A stretch of DNA of 34,512 nt, taken from the NCBI GenBank assembly GCA_003501365.1, contig DNPP01000055.1, positions 6,763-41,274 on the forward strand, in the 5' to 3' direction. The notes under the pieces were generated by a model. The model had not been told where the DNA came from. It worked only from the letters and a program-made list of their open reading frames with translations, and searched no databases. The translations under genes were made by a program, and so were the position numbers. The DNA comes from Bacillota bacterium (GTDB lineage Bacteria > Bacillota > UBA4882 > UBA8346). Shown in pieces: positions 16,286 through 23,267 of this stretch (position 1 is the first letter of the stretch; every line of letters begins with the position of its first letter).

Positions 16286-16418
16286 GTCAACCGGAGACTA
16301 AAGCCATCCGGCTACAAGATGGAAGGGCGCTGCCCTGAACTTTGGGATGATATATTCGGCAAAATAATAGCCATGGACGGCTTGCGTCTTGTAGCCGGGA
16401 GGTTTACCTCCCGGTCGG
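16286..16418 (+). repeat. 130-bp palindromic repeat, copy A
   Basis: Starts GTCAACCGGAG, then GCCATCCGGCTACAAGATGG. It ends with CTTGTAGCCGGGAGG, TTTACCTCCCGG and TCGGC. The ends are related inverted repeats (CCGGCTACAAG / CTTGTAGCCGG). Copies B (17767-17900, same direction) and C (18377-18508, inverted) share the ends while their centres have diverged. An open frame of 72 codons across it is a chance frame. Confidence 0.8.
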
Positions 16419-16527
16419 CGGATATTAAATCTTTCTTTCGTAACCAAATCAACTCGGACAATCACTGGAGTTATACTCCACATAACTCGGAACTTTAAAC
16501 TTTGAACTCGAAACGGAGGTCTTTCCC

Positions 16528-16836
16528 ATGCTTACCTACAAAAACACCGGCATCAAAAAATACATCCTCGACCGGATCTGTGAGATCGATGACGAGATCG
16601 TCAATGAAGACCCGGAATACCGGGAACTGGGGGAACGGGTGGATGAATGCAAGCAACAACTCGCCGCCAAGTTGCCCCCGGAAGATGAGAAAATGTTGGA
16701 GAAATATGAAGGAAGCTGGGTCGCCCAAGTTTGCCGCCAGGAAGAGATCCTTTTCAGCGAAGGGCTGATGGAAGGAATGATGTTTGGCTACTGGGTGGCG
16801 GTGATTAGTCAGGGAGTAGATAAAGTAAAAGTTTGA
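16528..16836 (+). CDS. Small acidic/amphipathic protein, paralogue of the 17977 gene
   Basis: A 102-residue protein of unknown function behind a good ribosome site (CGGAGG, 16514-16519). It starts MLTYKNTGIKKYILDRI, has the charged helix DPEYRELGERVDE and ends with EGMMFGYWVAVISQG. The gene at 17977 has the same order and about half its residues identical by eye. The C-terminal pattern (a small hydrophobic GMM-GYW helix) resembles the end of DUF6809 proteins such as the neighbour at 17275, so the three may be distantly related. No catalytic motif is visible. Confidence 0.75.
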   Translation: MLTYKNTGIKKYILDRICEIDDEIVNEDPEYRELGERVDECKQQLAAKLPPEDEKMLEKYEGSWVAQVCRQEEILFSEGLMEGMMFGYWVAVISQGVDKVKV

Positions 16837-16948
16837 ATTGTGAAGGGTGAAGTAGATTACTTACACTCTTATTCTTTCTGATAGAAGTCAAATAGGCAAC
16901 TTGAATAAGCAATTTACCAGGCCATAATTTTCTACACACAAAAGATCT

Positions 16949-17008
16949 CCGTCTTCAAGGAGGAAGACGGGCGACACATATTTTCTCGGATGAAAATTTG
17001 TGTTCGCC
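16949..17008. repeat. Two adjoining hairpins
   Basis: CCGTCTTC/GAAGACGG (16949-16970) is followed at once by GGCGACACATATTTTC / GAAAATTTGTGTTCGCC (16970-17008, one bulge). They lie between two small genes and have no T-run. Possibly a folded RNA or mobile-element end. Confidence 0.55.
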
Positions 17009-17029
17009 AACGGAAGCCTTATATAGTTG

Positions 17030-17180
17030 CCAGTCGAAAGGCCACGGATGGCGAAGACGTTCTAGAAGCCCTGGATGAATGAGGGAGGTTCGGAATCCGT
17101 AGGTTCCGAGCGGCGGATTCAAAAGGTGCGCCGCCCCGCACCTTTTGTCCTGGAGGGTGTGGGAGGCAGGAACAGTCTCC
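17030..17180 (-). repeat. Hairpin-rich long intergenic repeat, copy 3 (inverted)
   Basis: On the minus strand it carries, in order, CCTCC-CACACCCTCCAGG, the hairpin CAAAAGGTGCG/CGCACCTTTTG, ATCCGCCGCTCGGAACC and a second hairpin. These match the module order of 8518-8600 and part of 8110-8150. It shows no ribosome site or coding signature. Confidence 0.55.
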
Positions 17181-17274
17181 CATCGACCCTAAATTAGTCC
17201 GAAAAAAGTTTTGGTTACTGTCATTCCACACATATCCAATGAAAAATATTATCGATAGAAAGAAGGCCTGTCCC

Positions 17275-17568
17275 ATGAAATCCATTCTGGAAGAATTATA
17301 CCTCGGCCGCCTATACCCCCTAGAACAAATCGTCCCCCAAGATCCGGAATTCCACTCCGTAAATCAGAAAAAATCCGACCTCGTGAAAATATTGGAAACC
17401 AAACTGTCGGCAGAAGATGATCAAACGCTGGAAGAGCTTTTGGATGTGGATTGCAATATAAGCGTGATGGAAGCTTACGCATCCTTTGAATATGGTTTTA
17501 AGCTCGGCACGTTGATGATGATGGAGATACTGGGCGACAAAGGAGAACCGGCTGAAGGGGAAGATTAA
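17275..17568 (+). CDS. DUF6809-type small protein
   Basis: A 97-residue protein beginning MKSILEELYLGRLYPLEQIV, the recognisable start of DUF6809 proteins of Clostridia. It ends with the family-like FEYGFKLGTLMMMEIL helix. Its function is unknown. The ATG at 17275 is preferred because AGAAGG lies about eight bases upstream and the family starts at MKSILEEL; an earlier ATG at 17239 adds unlikely residues. The frame stops with TAA and then stays open in the same frame through a SymE-like coding stretch. Confidence 0.8.
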   Translation: MKSILEELYLGRLYPLEQIVPQDPEFHSVNQKKSDLVKILETKLSAEDDQTLEELLDVDCNISVMEAYASFEYGFKLGTLMMMEILGDKGEPAEGED

Positions 17569-17727
17569 ATATACATCTATTCCATCCAGAGCAACGGCAA
17601 AAAAGTCCCCCTGCTTCGCCTGTCCGGCCAGTGGCCAGAGAATTGCGGTTTTAAACCCGGCTGTAAATATACGGTTAATGAATTGTCGGGGTGTTTGCTG
17701 TTGATGGTGGAGGAAAATAAAAAGTGA
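17569..17727 (+). pseudogene. SymE-like toxin remnant without a start codon
   Basis: Directly after the TAA of the DUF6809 gene, and in the same frame, 52 codons are open to a TGA at 17725-17727. They read KKVPLLRLSGQWPENCGFKP, then GCKYTVNELSGCLLL. This matches the core of the SymE type I toxin family (P-L-R-L-G-W...GF..G....V..GCL). No ATG, GTG or TTG precedes the core, so it is either a decayed gene, translated from a rare start, or reached by readthrough of the TAA. The AbrB-like fold of SymE is too short here to verify. Confidence 0.6.
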
Positions 17728-17766
17728 AAAGGGGGAAAATGAAATATTTTCAGGCGGGTTTGAATC

Positions 17767-17900
17767 GCCAACCGGAGGCTGAAGCCATCCGGCTACAAGA
17801 TGTAAGGACCTGCGGCCCTGATTCGGGGATGAAATATTTGCCTAAAGTCAGCCACGGACGGCTTCCATCCTGTAGCCGGGTGATTTATCGCCCGGTTGGC
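17767..17900 (+). repeat. 130-bp palindromic repeat, copy B
   Basis: Starts GCCAACCGGAGG, then GCCATCCGGCTACAAGATG. It ends CTGTAGCCGGGTGATTTATC, then GCCCGGTTGGC. The direction is the same as copy A. The outer ends (GCCAACCGG / CCGGTTGGC) are perfect inverted repeats. Confidence 0.8.
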
Positions 17901-17976
17901 AAAACATTAATTCTTTCCTAATGCATTGTGCCCTTTTCCATTTTCACTTTACACTTTATTTAAGGAGGTATATTCC

Positions 17977-18282
17977 ATGCTCACCGACAAAGACACCGGC
18001 ATCAAAAAATTTATCTTCGACCGGCTGGACCAAATCACTGACGAGACCGAAGACGACCCCGAATACAAAAAACTGGGGGAACGCCCGGAAGAACTGTTAA
18101 AGCTGGCCGCCGCCAAATTGTCGCCGGAAGACAAAGAATTGTTAAAGGAGTACGACGACATCTGGTTTCTGCAGATTTGCCGCAGGGATGAGCTGATCTA
18201 TAGCGCGGCGCTGATGGACGGGATGATGCTTGGGTATTGGGTTGCGATGGTGGTAAAAGGCATGGAGAAGATCAGGGTCTGA
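17977..18282 (+). CDS. Small protein, paralogue of the 16528 gene
   Basis: A 101-residue protein of unknown function. Its start MLTDKDTGIKKFIFDRLDQI, the middle DPEYKKLGERPEEL, LSPEDKELLKEYDD and the end DGMMLGYWVAMVVKGMEKIR align throughout with the 16528 protein. The ATG at 17977 follows AAGGAGG (17962-17968) by eight bases. An earlier ATG at 17926 would place that site inside the gene. It is probably the result of a local duplication of a gene plus its leader, because both genes are preceded by a copy of the 130-bp repeat. Confidence 0.78.
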   Translation: MLTDKDTGIKKFIFDRLDQITDETEDDPEYKKLGERPEELLKLAAAKLSPEDKELLKEYDDIWFLQICRRDELIYSAALMDGMMLGYWVAMVVKGMEKIRV

Positions 18283-18309
18283 AAATTAGTTTCAAGAATG
18301 CCTATTTTA

Positions 18310-18566
18310 CCTAACCCCCGCCCTAATGTCATCAGGCTAAGGATACAAATTTTGGAATTGGCTATAATGCTTTGATGCCAACCGTGAGGTAAACCTCACG
18401 GCTACAAGAGACAAGCCATCCTTGGCTAATCTTTGGAATAATATTTCATCCCTAAGTTAGGGCAAAGCCCTTCCATCTTGTAGACGGACGGCTTTAGCCT
18501 CCGGTCGACATTCGTTCAGGTAAATTTTGCCACGATAGCCTGATGACATTGGGGGCGGGGGCTAGG
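18310..18566. mobile_element. MITE-like element with 30-bp terminal inverted repeats
   Basis: The left arm 18310-18339 (CCTAACCCCCGCCC then TAATGTCATCAGGCTA) is mirrored by the right arm 18536-18566 (TAGCCTGATGACATT then GGGGGCGGGGGCTAGG) with about three differences. It encloses 196 bases without a gene, most of which is repeat copy C. No transposase is inside and no clear target duplication was seen. Confidence 0.65.
18377..18508 (-). repeat. 130-bp palindromic repeat, copy C (inverted)
   Basis: Starts GCCAACCGTGAGGTAAACC, then TCACGGCTACAAG. It ends GCCCTTCCATCTTGTAG, ACGGACGGCTTTAGCCTCCGG. This is the reverse-complement arrangement of copies A and B. It lies inside the 30-bp inverted repeats of the MITE-like element. 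Confidence 0.75.
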
Positions 18567-18625
18567 TGGCGCGGGATGAAGCCAAAGCCGACAGTGATGT
18601 CGATATCCTTACTATTGCTGGTCGG

Positions 18626-19174
18626 CTAAATGGCTTTTCCAGCTTCATAAGCTTTTAATAAAAGTTCTTTGTTATTAGCTGCGGTGTTGGGGTTTGTGCC
18701 GGCCGTTGCCAAAATGGTATCAACTACATTTAAGCCAAACATCTTCAGCATGGTTTCATTGGTTTGAAAGGCTGTCTGAAAAGCCTGTGCGTTTGGATTT
18801 CCTTGCGAATATACCATGATCAGGCTTTTAGCGGCATACCTAGGCTTGTGGTTTTCATCAAACAAGCCGCAGAGTCTATCCCATAACAGCTTCATTTGAG
18901 CGGAAACCTGCCAAATGTATACCGGCGAGCCGAAAACGACAACATCGGCATCGATAATCTGTTTAAACATGTTCTGAAAATCGTCCTGCATGACGCAGTG
19001 TCCGGCTTTACGGCAAACCAAGCAGCCTTGGCAGGGTTTGATGTTCATATCATACAGATTAAAAATAGTGGTTTCGGCGCCAGCATCTTGGGCTCCCCGA
19101 ATAACTTCGTTAACAAGGGTGACCGTGTTGCCATTTTTTCTTGGACTCCCCATAAAAGCGACTACTTTTTTCAT
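18626..19174 (-). CDS. Flavodoxin-fold NAD(P)H-dependent FMN reductase / iron-sulfur flavoprotein-like
   Basis: A 182-residue protein. The N-terminal flavin-phosphate loop GSPRKNGNTVTLV (residues 9-21) and VVFGSPVYIWQVSAQMK place it in the NADPH-dependent FMN reductase / ISF-like group. The compact CQGCLVCRKAGHC near residues 48-60 has the spacing of the cysteine cluster seen in such oxidoreductases. It probably moves electrons from NAD(P)H or ferredoxin to small molecules via FMN in the cytoplasm. A GGAGGG ribosome site lies before the ATG. It is transcribed away from the TetR gene's end, so it is not in an operon with it. The substrate is unknown. Confidence 0.88.
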   Translation of the reverse strand: MKKVVAFMGSPRKNGNTVTLVNEVIRGAQDAGAETTIFNLYDMNIKPCQGCLVCRKAGHCVMQDDFQNMFKQIIDADVVVFGSPVYIWQVSAQMKLLWDRLCGLFDENHKPRYAAKSLIMVYSQGNPNAQAFQTAFQTNETMLKMFGLNVVDTILATAGTNPNTAANNKELLLKAYEAGKAI

Positions 19175-19249
19175 GCTAAAATCCCTCCATTAAAATAATA
19201 TTTACGATCATTCTATCATAAGAACTCAATTTTCGCAGGTCAAGTTTGG

Positions 19250-19289
19250 AAATAACACTTGATATAGTTGGGTAAACCCATAAACCAAT
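19250..19289 (-). repeat. Dispersed intergenic repeat, copy 2
   Basis: AATAACACTTGATATA, three variable bases, GGGTAAACC, one change, ATAAACCAA. This is the inverted counterpart of 5649-5690. Both copies lie in non-coding gaps. In the same gap AAAGGAGCATAA (19323-19334) is mirrored by the last codons of the tetR gene, and CCGAAAT/ATTTCGG forms a small hairpin at 19384-19401. Confidence 0.6.
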
Positions 19290-19444
19290 TAAAGAGTTGA
19301 CATATCATATCAAGAAACACGGAAAGGAGCATAACTTAGTTTTTTAAATCCGTGTCTTGACAATGGGGGGCATTATACTTTAGCCGAAATATGAATTTCG
19401 GTGCTCGAATGTATTTTTTGAACTCGACAACCTGTAGTCACGAA

Positions 19445-20032
19445 TTATGCTCCTTTTAATATATTAAGAATGGTATCAAGATTTGGTCGTTCTACCTTGG
19501 TATTTTTATCATGCAGAATATGGGTCATAATTCCTAATAGATAGTACCAATAGATGTTCGCCAATTCGACTGGATCCCCCTGACGAAATTCACCGTTTTC
19601 CTGCCCTTTTTTTATTATCGGTGCTAGATAATTTTTGCCGAAGTCGTTATGAATAAAGTTCTCATTCATATCCGGCGGTAATTCCCCGCGGATAAAAATA
19701 GCAATGAACACACGCATTGGGGGAAGATATCCCTGTTCCTTCGGATCGGTAATCAGTTTTGATCCGAAGTCTCTTAATGACTCCATTGCAGTTGGTCTTT
19801 CCAGTATATCATCCAAACACGTTTGCATCGGAATTTTGTATTCCTTCAGAATGTCTAATTTTGTTTTATAATACCGATACACAAGCCCTTTGCTGATTCC
19901 GATGATTTCAGCAATATCTGAAACCCGAGTATTCGTAAAACCTTTTTCATCAAACATTTCTAATGCCACGTCAAGGATTTGCTTTCGTCTTTGTTCGCGT
20001 ATTAAGTTGCTTTTTTCTGTAGATATCGCCAT
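19445..20032 (-). CDS. TetR/AcrR-family transcriptional regulator
   Basis: A 195-residue repressor-type protein. The N-terminal helix-turn-helix is RRKQILDVALEMFDEKGFTN, then TRVSDIAEIIGISKGLVYRYYKTK. The C-terminal ligand domain is variable. I chose the ATG at 20032 because AAGGAG precedes it by seven bases; an ATG at 20062 adds ten residues and has no site. It diverges from the flavoenzyme gene at 20242 across a long palindrome, so it likely controls that gene and itself. The inducer is unknown and could be the unsaturated carbonyl substrate of the enzyme. Confidence 0.92.
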   Translation of the reverse strand: MAISTEKSNLIREQRRKQILDVALEMFDEKGFTNTRVSDIAEIIGISKGLVYRYYKTKLDILKEYKIPMQTCLDDILERPTAMESLRDFGSKLITDPKEQGYLPPMRVFIAIFIRGELPPDMNENFIHNDFGKNYLAPIIKKGQENGEFRQGDPVELANIYWYYLLGIMTHILHDKNTKVERPNLDTILNILKGA

Positions 20033-20136
20033 AAAAAACTCCTTGGATTTTGAAATCGACATTTTGAATTTGCTTTTTATTGTATACTAAATAATCGTCA
20101 AAAGACAGTGAATTACGATAAACAAAGTTAGCAGAT

Positions 20137-20180
20137 CACAAATGACCCTGAAGTCATTATTGACTTTAGGGTCATTTGTG
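20137..20180. promoter_or_regulatory. 20-bp-arm palindrome, candidate TetR operator
   Basis: CACAAATGACCCTGAAGTCA (20137-20156), a TTAT spacer, then its mirror at 20161-20180 with a single mismatch. It abuts a promoter -35 box at 20181. No T-run follows. Its position between the divergent regulator and the flavoenzyme gene favours an operator over a terminator. Confidence 0.65.
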
Positions 20181-20209
20181 TTTACAATGAATCTTAGAAT
20201 CCATTAGAT
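20181..20209 (+). promoter_or_regulatory. Probable promoter of the flavoenzyme gene
   Basis: TTTACA (20181-20186) and TTAGAT (20204-20209) are spaced by 17 bases. The -35 box touches the palindrome, so a bound protein would affect polymerase. AGGAGGG lies before the ATG at 20242. Confidence 0.55.
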
Positions 20210-20241
20210 TTTATCAATGATATCAACTAGGAGGGTTATCT

Positions 20242-22158
20242 ATGTTAAACAATCTGTTTAAACCGCTGACTGTTAAGAATGTAGTGATTCCGAATCGGGC
20301 CACGGTCTCGGCAATGGTTACAAATTATTGTAATCCAGACGGCACAGCGACTGAACGCTATCTGGCTTATCATGAAGCCAAAGCCAAAGGGGGTTGGGGC
20401 TTAATTATTACTGAAGATTATGCCATAACTCCTGCGGGAAAAGGCTTCAGCAATGTTGCCGGCTTATGGTGTGACGAACAGATAAAAAGCCACAGTGAAC
20501 TCCCGAAGCGAGTGCATCAATACGGCAGCATAATTTTGGCTCAAATCTACCATGCCGGACGTCAGACCAGCTCACCGGTGACCAAACAAATTCCGGTTGC
20601 GCCTTCTCCGGTTCCAGATCCGTTTAGCTATGAAATTCCTCGTGAGTTGACGATTTCGGAAATCGAAGAAATTATTGAACAGTTCGGAGATTGCGCTTAC
20701 CGAGCTAAAACATGTGGATTCGACGGCATAGAGCTACATGGCGCGCATGGTTATCTGATTGCTGAATTTATGTCTTCTTATTCAAACAAACGTACTGATC
20801 AATACGGCGGCAGATTAGAAAACAGATTGCGTTTCCCGCTGGAAGTCATCCATAATGTTCGCAAAAAATGCGGCGCAGACTTTATCATCGATTTCCGCAT
20901 TTCTGGCGATGAATTTGTGCCGGGCGGCAGAACCATTGAAGATACAAAGACCATAGTTCCGATTCTGGTTGAGGCCGGGATTGATATGATTCATGTTTCA
21001 GCCGGAGTTTATGAAAGCGCCGATGCAATTGTTCCGCCGCAGGCTGTACGGCATGGGTGGATTACGGATTTCGCTGCCGAAGTGAAAAAGCTGGTTTCAA
21101 TTCCGGTTATCACTGTAGGCCGGATTAATGACCCCAAAATAGCAGATCAAGTTCTCAGGAGTGGCAAGGCTGACCTAGTCGTCATGGCCAGAGCGTCACT
21201 TTGTGATCCCGAACTGCCGAACAAGGCAAAAGAAGGCCGTTTCGAAGATATCAGACAATGTATCGGATGCAACTGGGGCTGCCTTGGGATTTTGTTTGCC
21301 GACAAACCGATTCGGTGCGTATTGAACCCGACGCTTGGAAGAGAAAGTGAATACAAGCAGAAAAAGGCCACTTCATCCAAAAACGTTGCCGTTGTCGGCG
21401 GCGGTCCGGCCGGCATGCAGGCTGCCATCACCGCGGCAGAGCAGGGTCACACCGTTCATTTATATGAAAAATCAAGTGTTCTCGGTGGTCAGTTCCGTTT
21501 GGCCGCTGTTCCCCCTGATAAAGGTGATCTAGCGGCATTCATCAATTGGCAGGAGAATCAGCTAAGGAAACTGAATGTTGCCATCAGTCTGAACACAGCA
21601 GGTACGCCCGAAATACTGACCAAGGAAAAACCGGATGTTGTCATTCTGGCAACAGGAGCCGTACCAATTACCCCTAAAATTCCTGGGGCAGACCTTCCGA
21701 ACGTTGTACAAGCCAATGACGTGCTTTCAGGCAAAGTTTTTCTTGGCCGGAAGATCGTAGTTATCGGCGGCGGTCAGGTTGGATCTGAAACAGCAGATTA
21801 TCTCGCGATTCTGGGCAAGTCCGTTACTATAGTTGAAATGCTTGATGATATCGCACTAGCAGATGCTCTCGCTCCGCGCATCTTCCTGCTGAAAGCATTG
21901 GAAGACAAAAAGGTCAATATCTTGACAAAAACGACAGTCAAGGAAATAAAAGACGGTGCTGTCATCGTTGATGACGGCAGTATAACAGAAATTAAAGCAG
22001 ACAATATCGTCATGGCCCTTGGTTCAAAGCCCGAAAACGCACTTAAAAGTATTCTGGAAGAAAAAGGGTTACGCGTGATTGCCATCGGGGATGCCGCAGG
22101 TGTCAGACAAGTGATCGACGCAACAACCGAAGGCTATGAAACAGCAATGCAGTTATAA
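20242..22158 (+). CDS. Old Yellow Enzyme-type NADH:flavin oxidoreductase / 2,4-dienoyl-CoA reductase-like enoate reductase
   Basis: A 638-residue, three-part flavoenzyme. An FMN-binding TIM barrel (1-330) carries ELHGAHGYLIAEF and SNKRTDQYGGRLENR. A 4Fe-4S cluster is bound by Cys340, Cys343, Cys347 and Cys359 (CIGCNWGC...C). C-terminal FAD and NAD(P) Rossmann domains have VVGGGPAGMQAA (384-395) and VVIGGGQVGSETADYL. Electrons pass from NAD(P)H through FAD and the cluster to FMN, to reduce an activated C=C bond. Relatives include FadH, clostridial enoate reductases and BaiCD-type steroid reductases; the substrate cannot be read from sequence. It is a single gene divergent from tetR. Confidence 0.93.
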   Translation: MLNNLFKPLTVKNVVIPNRATVSAMVTNYCNPDGTATERYLAYHEAKAKGGWGLIITEDYAITPAGKGFSNVAGLWCDEQIKSHSELPKRVHQYGSIILAQIYHAGRQTSSPVTKQIPVAPSPVPDPFSYEIPRELTISEIEEIIEQFGDCAYRAKTCGFDGIELHGAHGYLIAEFMSSYSNKRTDQYGGRLENRLRFPLEVIHNVRKKCGADFIIDFRISGDEFVPGGRTIEDTKTIVPILVEAGIDMIHVSAGVYESADAIVPPQAVRHGWITDFAAEVKKLVSIPVITVGRINDPKIADQVLRSGKADLVVMARASLCDPELPNKAKEGRFEDIRQCIGCNWGCLGILFADKPIRCVLNPTLGRESEYKQKKATSSKNVAVVGGGPAGMQAAITAAEQGHTVHLYEKSSVLGGQFRLAAVPPDKGDLAAFINWQENQLRKLNVAISLNTAGTPEILTKEKPDVVILATGAVPITPKIPGADLPNVVQANDVLSGKVFLGRKIVVIGGGQVGSETADYLAILGKSVTIVEMLDDIALADALAPRIFLLKALEDKKVNILTKTTVKEIKDGAVIVDDGSITEIKADNIVMALGSKPENALKSILEEKGLRVIAIGDAAGVRQVIDATTEGYETAMQL

Positions 22159-22190
22159 AAAGATAGCGTTTACTTATAATAGTTACGATT

Positions 22191-22211
22191 AATCCCGCCG
22201 AAAGCGGGATT
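22191..22211 (+). terminator. Hairpin after the flavoenzyme gene
   Basis: AATCCCGC / GCGGGATT with a five-base CGAAA loop, followed by a T-rich but interrupted GTTGTATT. It lies 32 bases after the stop codon. Confidence 0.6.
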
Positions 22212-22297
22212 GTTGTATTGCCTAGTGATTTTAAGTGTTTTTAAAAATGGATAACCCCCACGGAAGCGGCGGATAATATCTAAAAAGCAGCCGCAAT

Positions 22298-22735
22298 ATG
22301 TCCAAAAGGAAAGTAATGGCAATGACCGCAAAATTGGCAGAATACAACCGCAAAAGGAATTTTGAAAAAACGGCCGAACCGGAAGGCAAATCGGAACAGC
22401 CCGCAGAATATCTGACGTTTGTCATCCAGCACCATATAGCCCGCAGCCCTCACTTCGACTTGCGTCTTGAATGGGATGGGATGGAGCCCTTTTAAGCTGG
22501 GCGGTTCCCAAAGGGCCTTCCTATGATACCCATGACAAGAGGCTCGCTGTCCAAGTGGAGGATCATCCCCTGGAATACCGGAACTTTGAGGGACTTATTC
22601 CCAAGGGGGAATATGGCGGCGGCACTGTGATGCTCTGGGATGAAGGCGTCTGGGAGCCTCAGGCGGATGTGGACGCAGGACTCAGGGAGGGATCGCTGAA
22701 GATCCTTCTAAAAGGGAGATGGCTGAAGGGAGTGT
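22298..22735 (+). pseudogene. LigD 3'-phosphoesterase domain, frameshifted and truncated
   Basis: The first frame reads LAEYNRKRNFEKTAEP and FDLRLEWDG, and the second continues LLSWAVPKGPSYD, AVQVEDHPLEYRNFEG and IPKGEYGGGTVMLWD. Together they are a nearly complete ~145-residue phosphoesterase domain of bacterial NHEJ ligase D, including HFDLRLEW and the KGEYGGGT motif. The join contains GGGAT twice in tandem (TGGGATGGGATGG). Removing one copy restores the family reading LEWDGALLSW, so a 5-bp duplication broke the gene. Homology stops at about KGRWLKG, where the normal WTLVR end is replaced by other sequence. No ligase or polymerase domain is nearby. Confidence 0.85.
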
Positions 22736-22740
22736 GCCGG

Positions 22741-22872
22741 AATTCTAATTTGCTTTTTGGACAACTCCTTTATTCGTAACGCTATAGTCATATCGTTATT
22801 TACTTCTCGTTGCATTGTTGGGGTTACGTGCCCGTATATGTCTCCGATTGTTTTTATACTTGCGTGTGCAGC
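22741..22872 (-). pseudogene. Tyrosine recombinase C-terminal tail
   Basis: On the minus strand the frame HASIKTIGDIYGHVTPTMQR, then EVNNDM, is the end of a phage-type integrase. The HASIKT part follows where LGHASIKT is expected, and the nucleophile tyrosine is in DIYGHV. Upstream the frame meets a TAG and unrelated sequence, and the 3' end runs into the LigD fragment without a natural stop. Only about 40 residues survive. Confidence 0.65.
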
Positions 22873-23262
22873 ACTAAAGGCAGCCTACAAACGCTGCATT
22901 AGTGCCTTGCCCGGTACGATAACCTTGCATAAATAGTGTAAATTCAGAACCGATACTGAACACTACCTTATCCGGATAATATTCATATAATGGCTGAGCT
23001 GCCTGGGCTGCTTCGGTAATATAAGCGAGTGTAGGCTCGGTTTATTAGTCCCATCTGCGGATTTAACCACGCTTCAAGCCCTTGGTTCAAGGCAGCTTCG
23101 GCTGTTAATACCACACGCCAATGTCCTTGCCGCTGATAACCACTGCATTACCGTGTAAGTCATTCCTAATAATTTCAAGTTCTCTCCACGCTTTGAGGGT
23201 TATAGTCTGGCCACTAATTAACGTCCGTTACCGTACTTTATCTAATATCGGAACAAAGGCAG
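22873..23262 (-). pseudogene. Decayed minus-strand gene
   Basis: Protein-like stretches appear in different minus-strand frames: LKAWRELEIIRNDLHGNAVV, then EAALNQGLEAWLNPQMG, then ITEAAQAAQPLYEYYPDKVV with FSIGSEFTLFMQG. In this order they look like one protein broken by several frameshifts and stops. They resemble TIM-barrel proteins of unknown function sometimes labelled abortive infection/glycosyl-hydrolase-like, but this recognition is weak. The remnant abuts the recombinase tail and the AraC gene. Confidence 0.4.
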
Positions 23263-23267
23263 TGACT

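Noticed and set aside
16280..16498. Open frame of 72 codons after the RadC gene
   Set aside because: It lies on repeat copy A and is not open in copies B and C.
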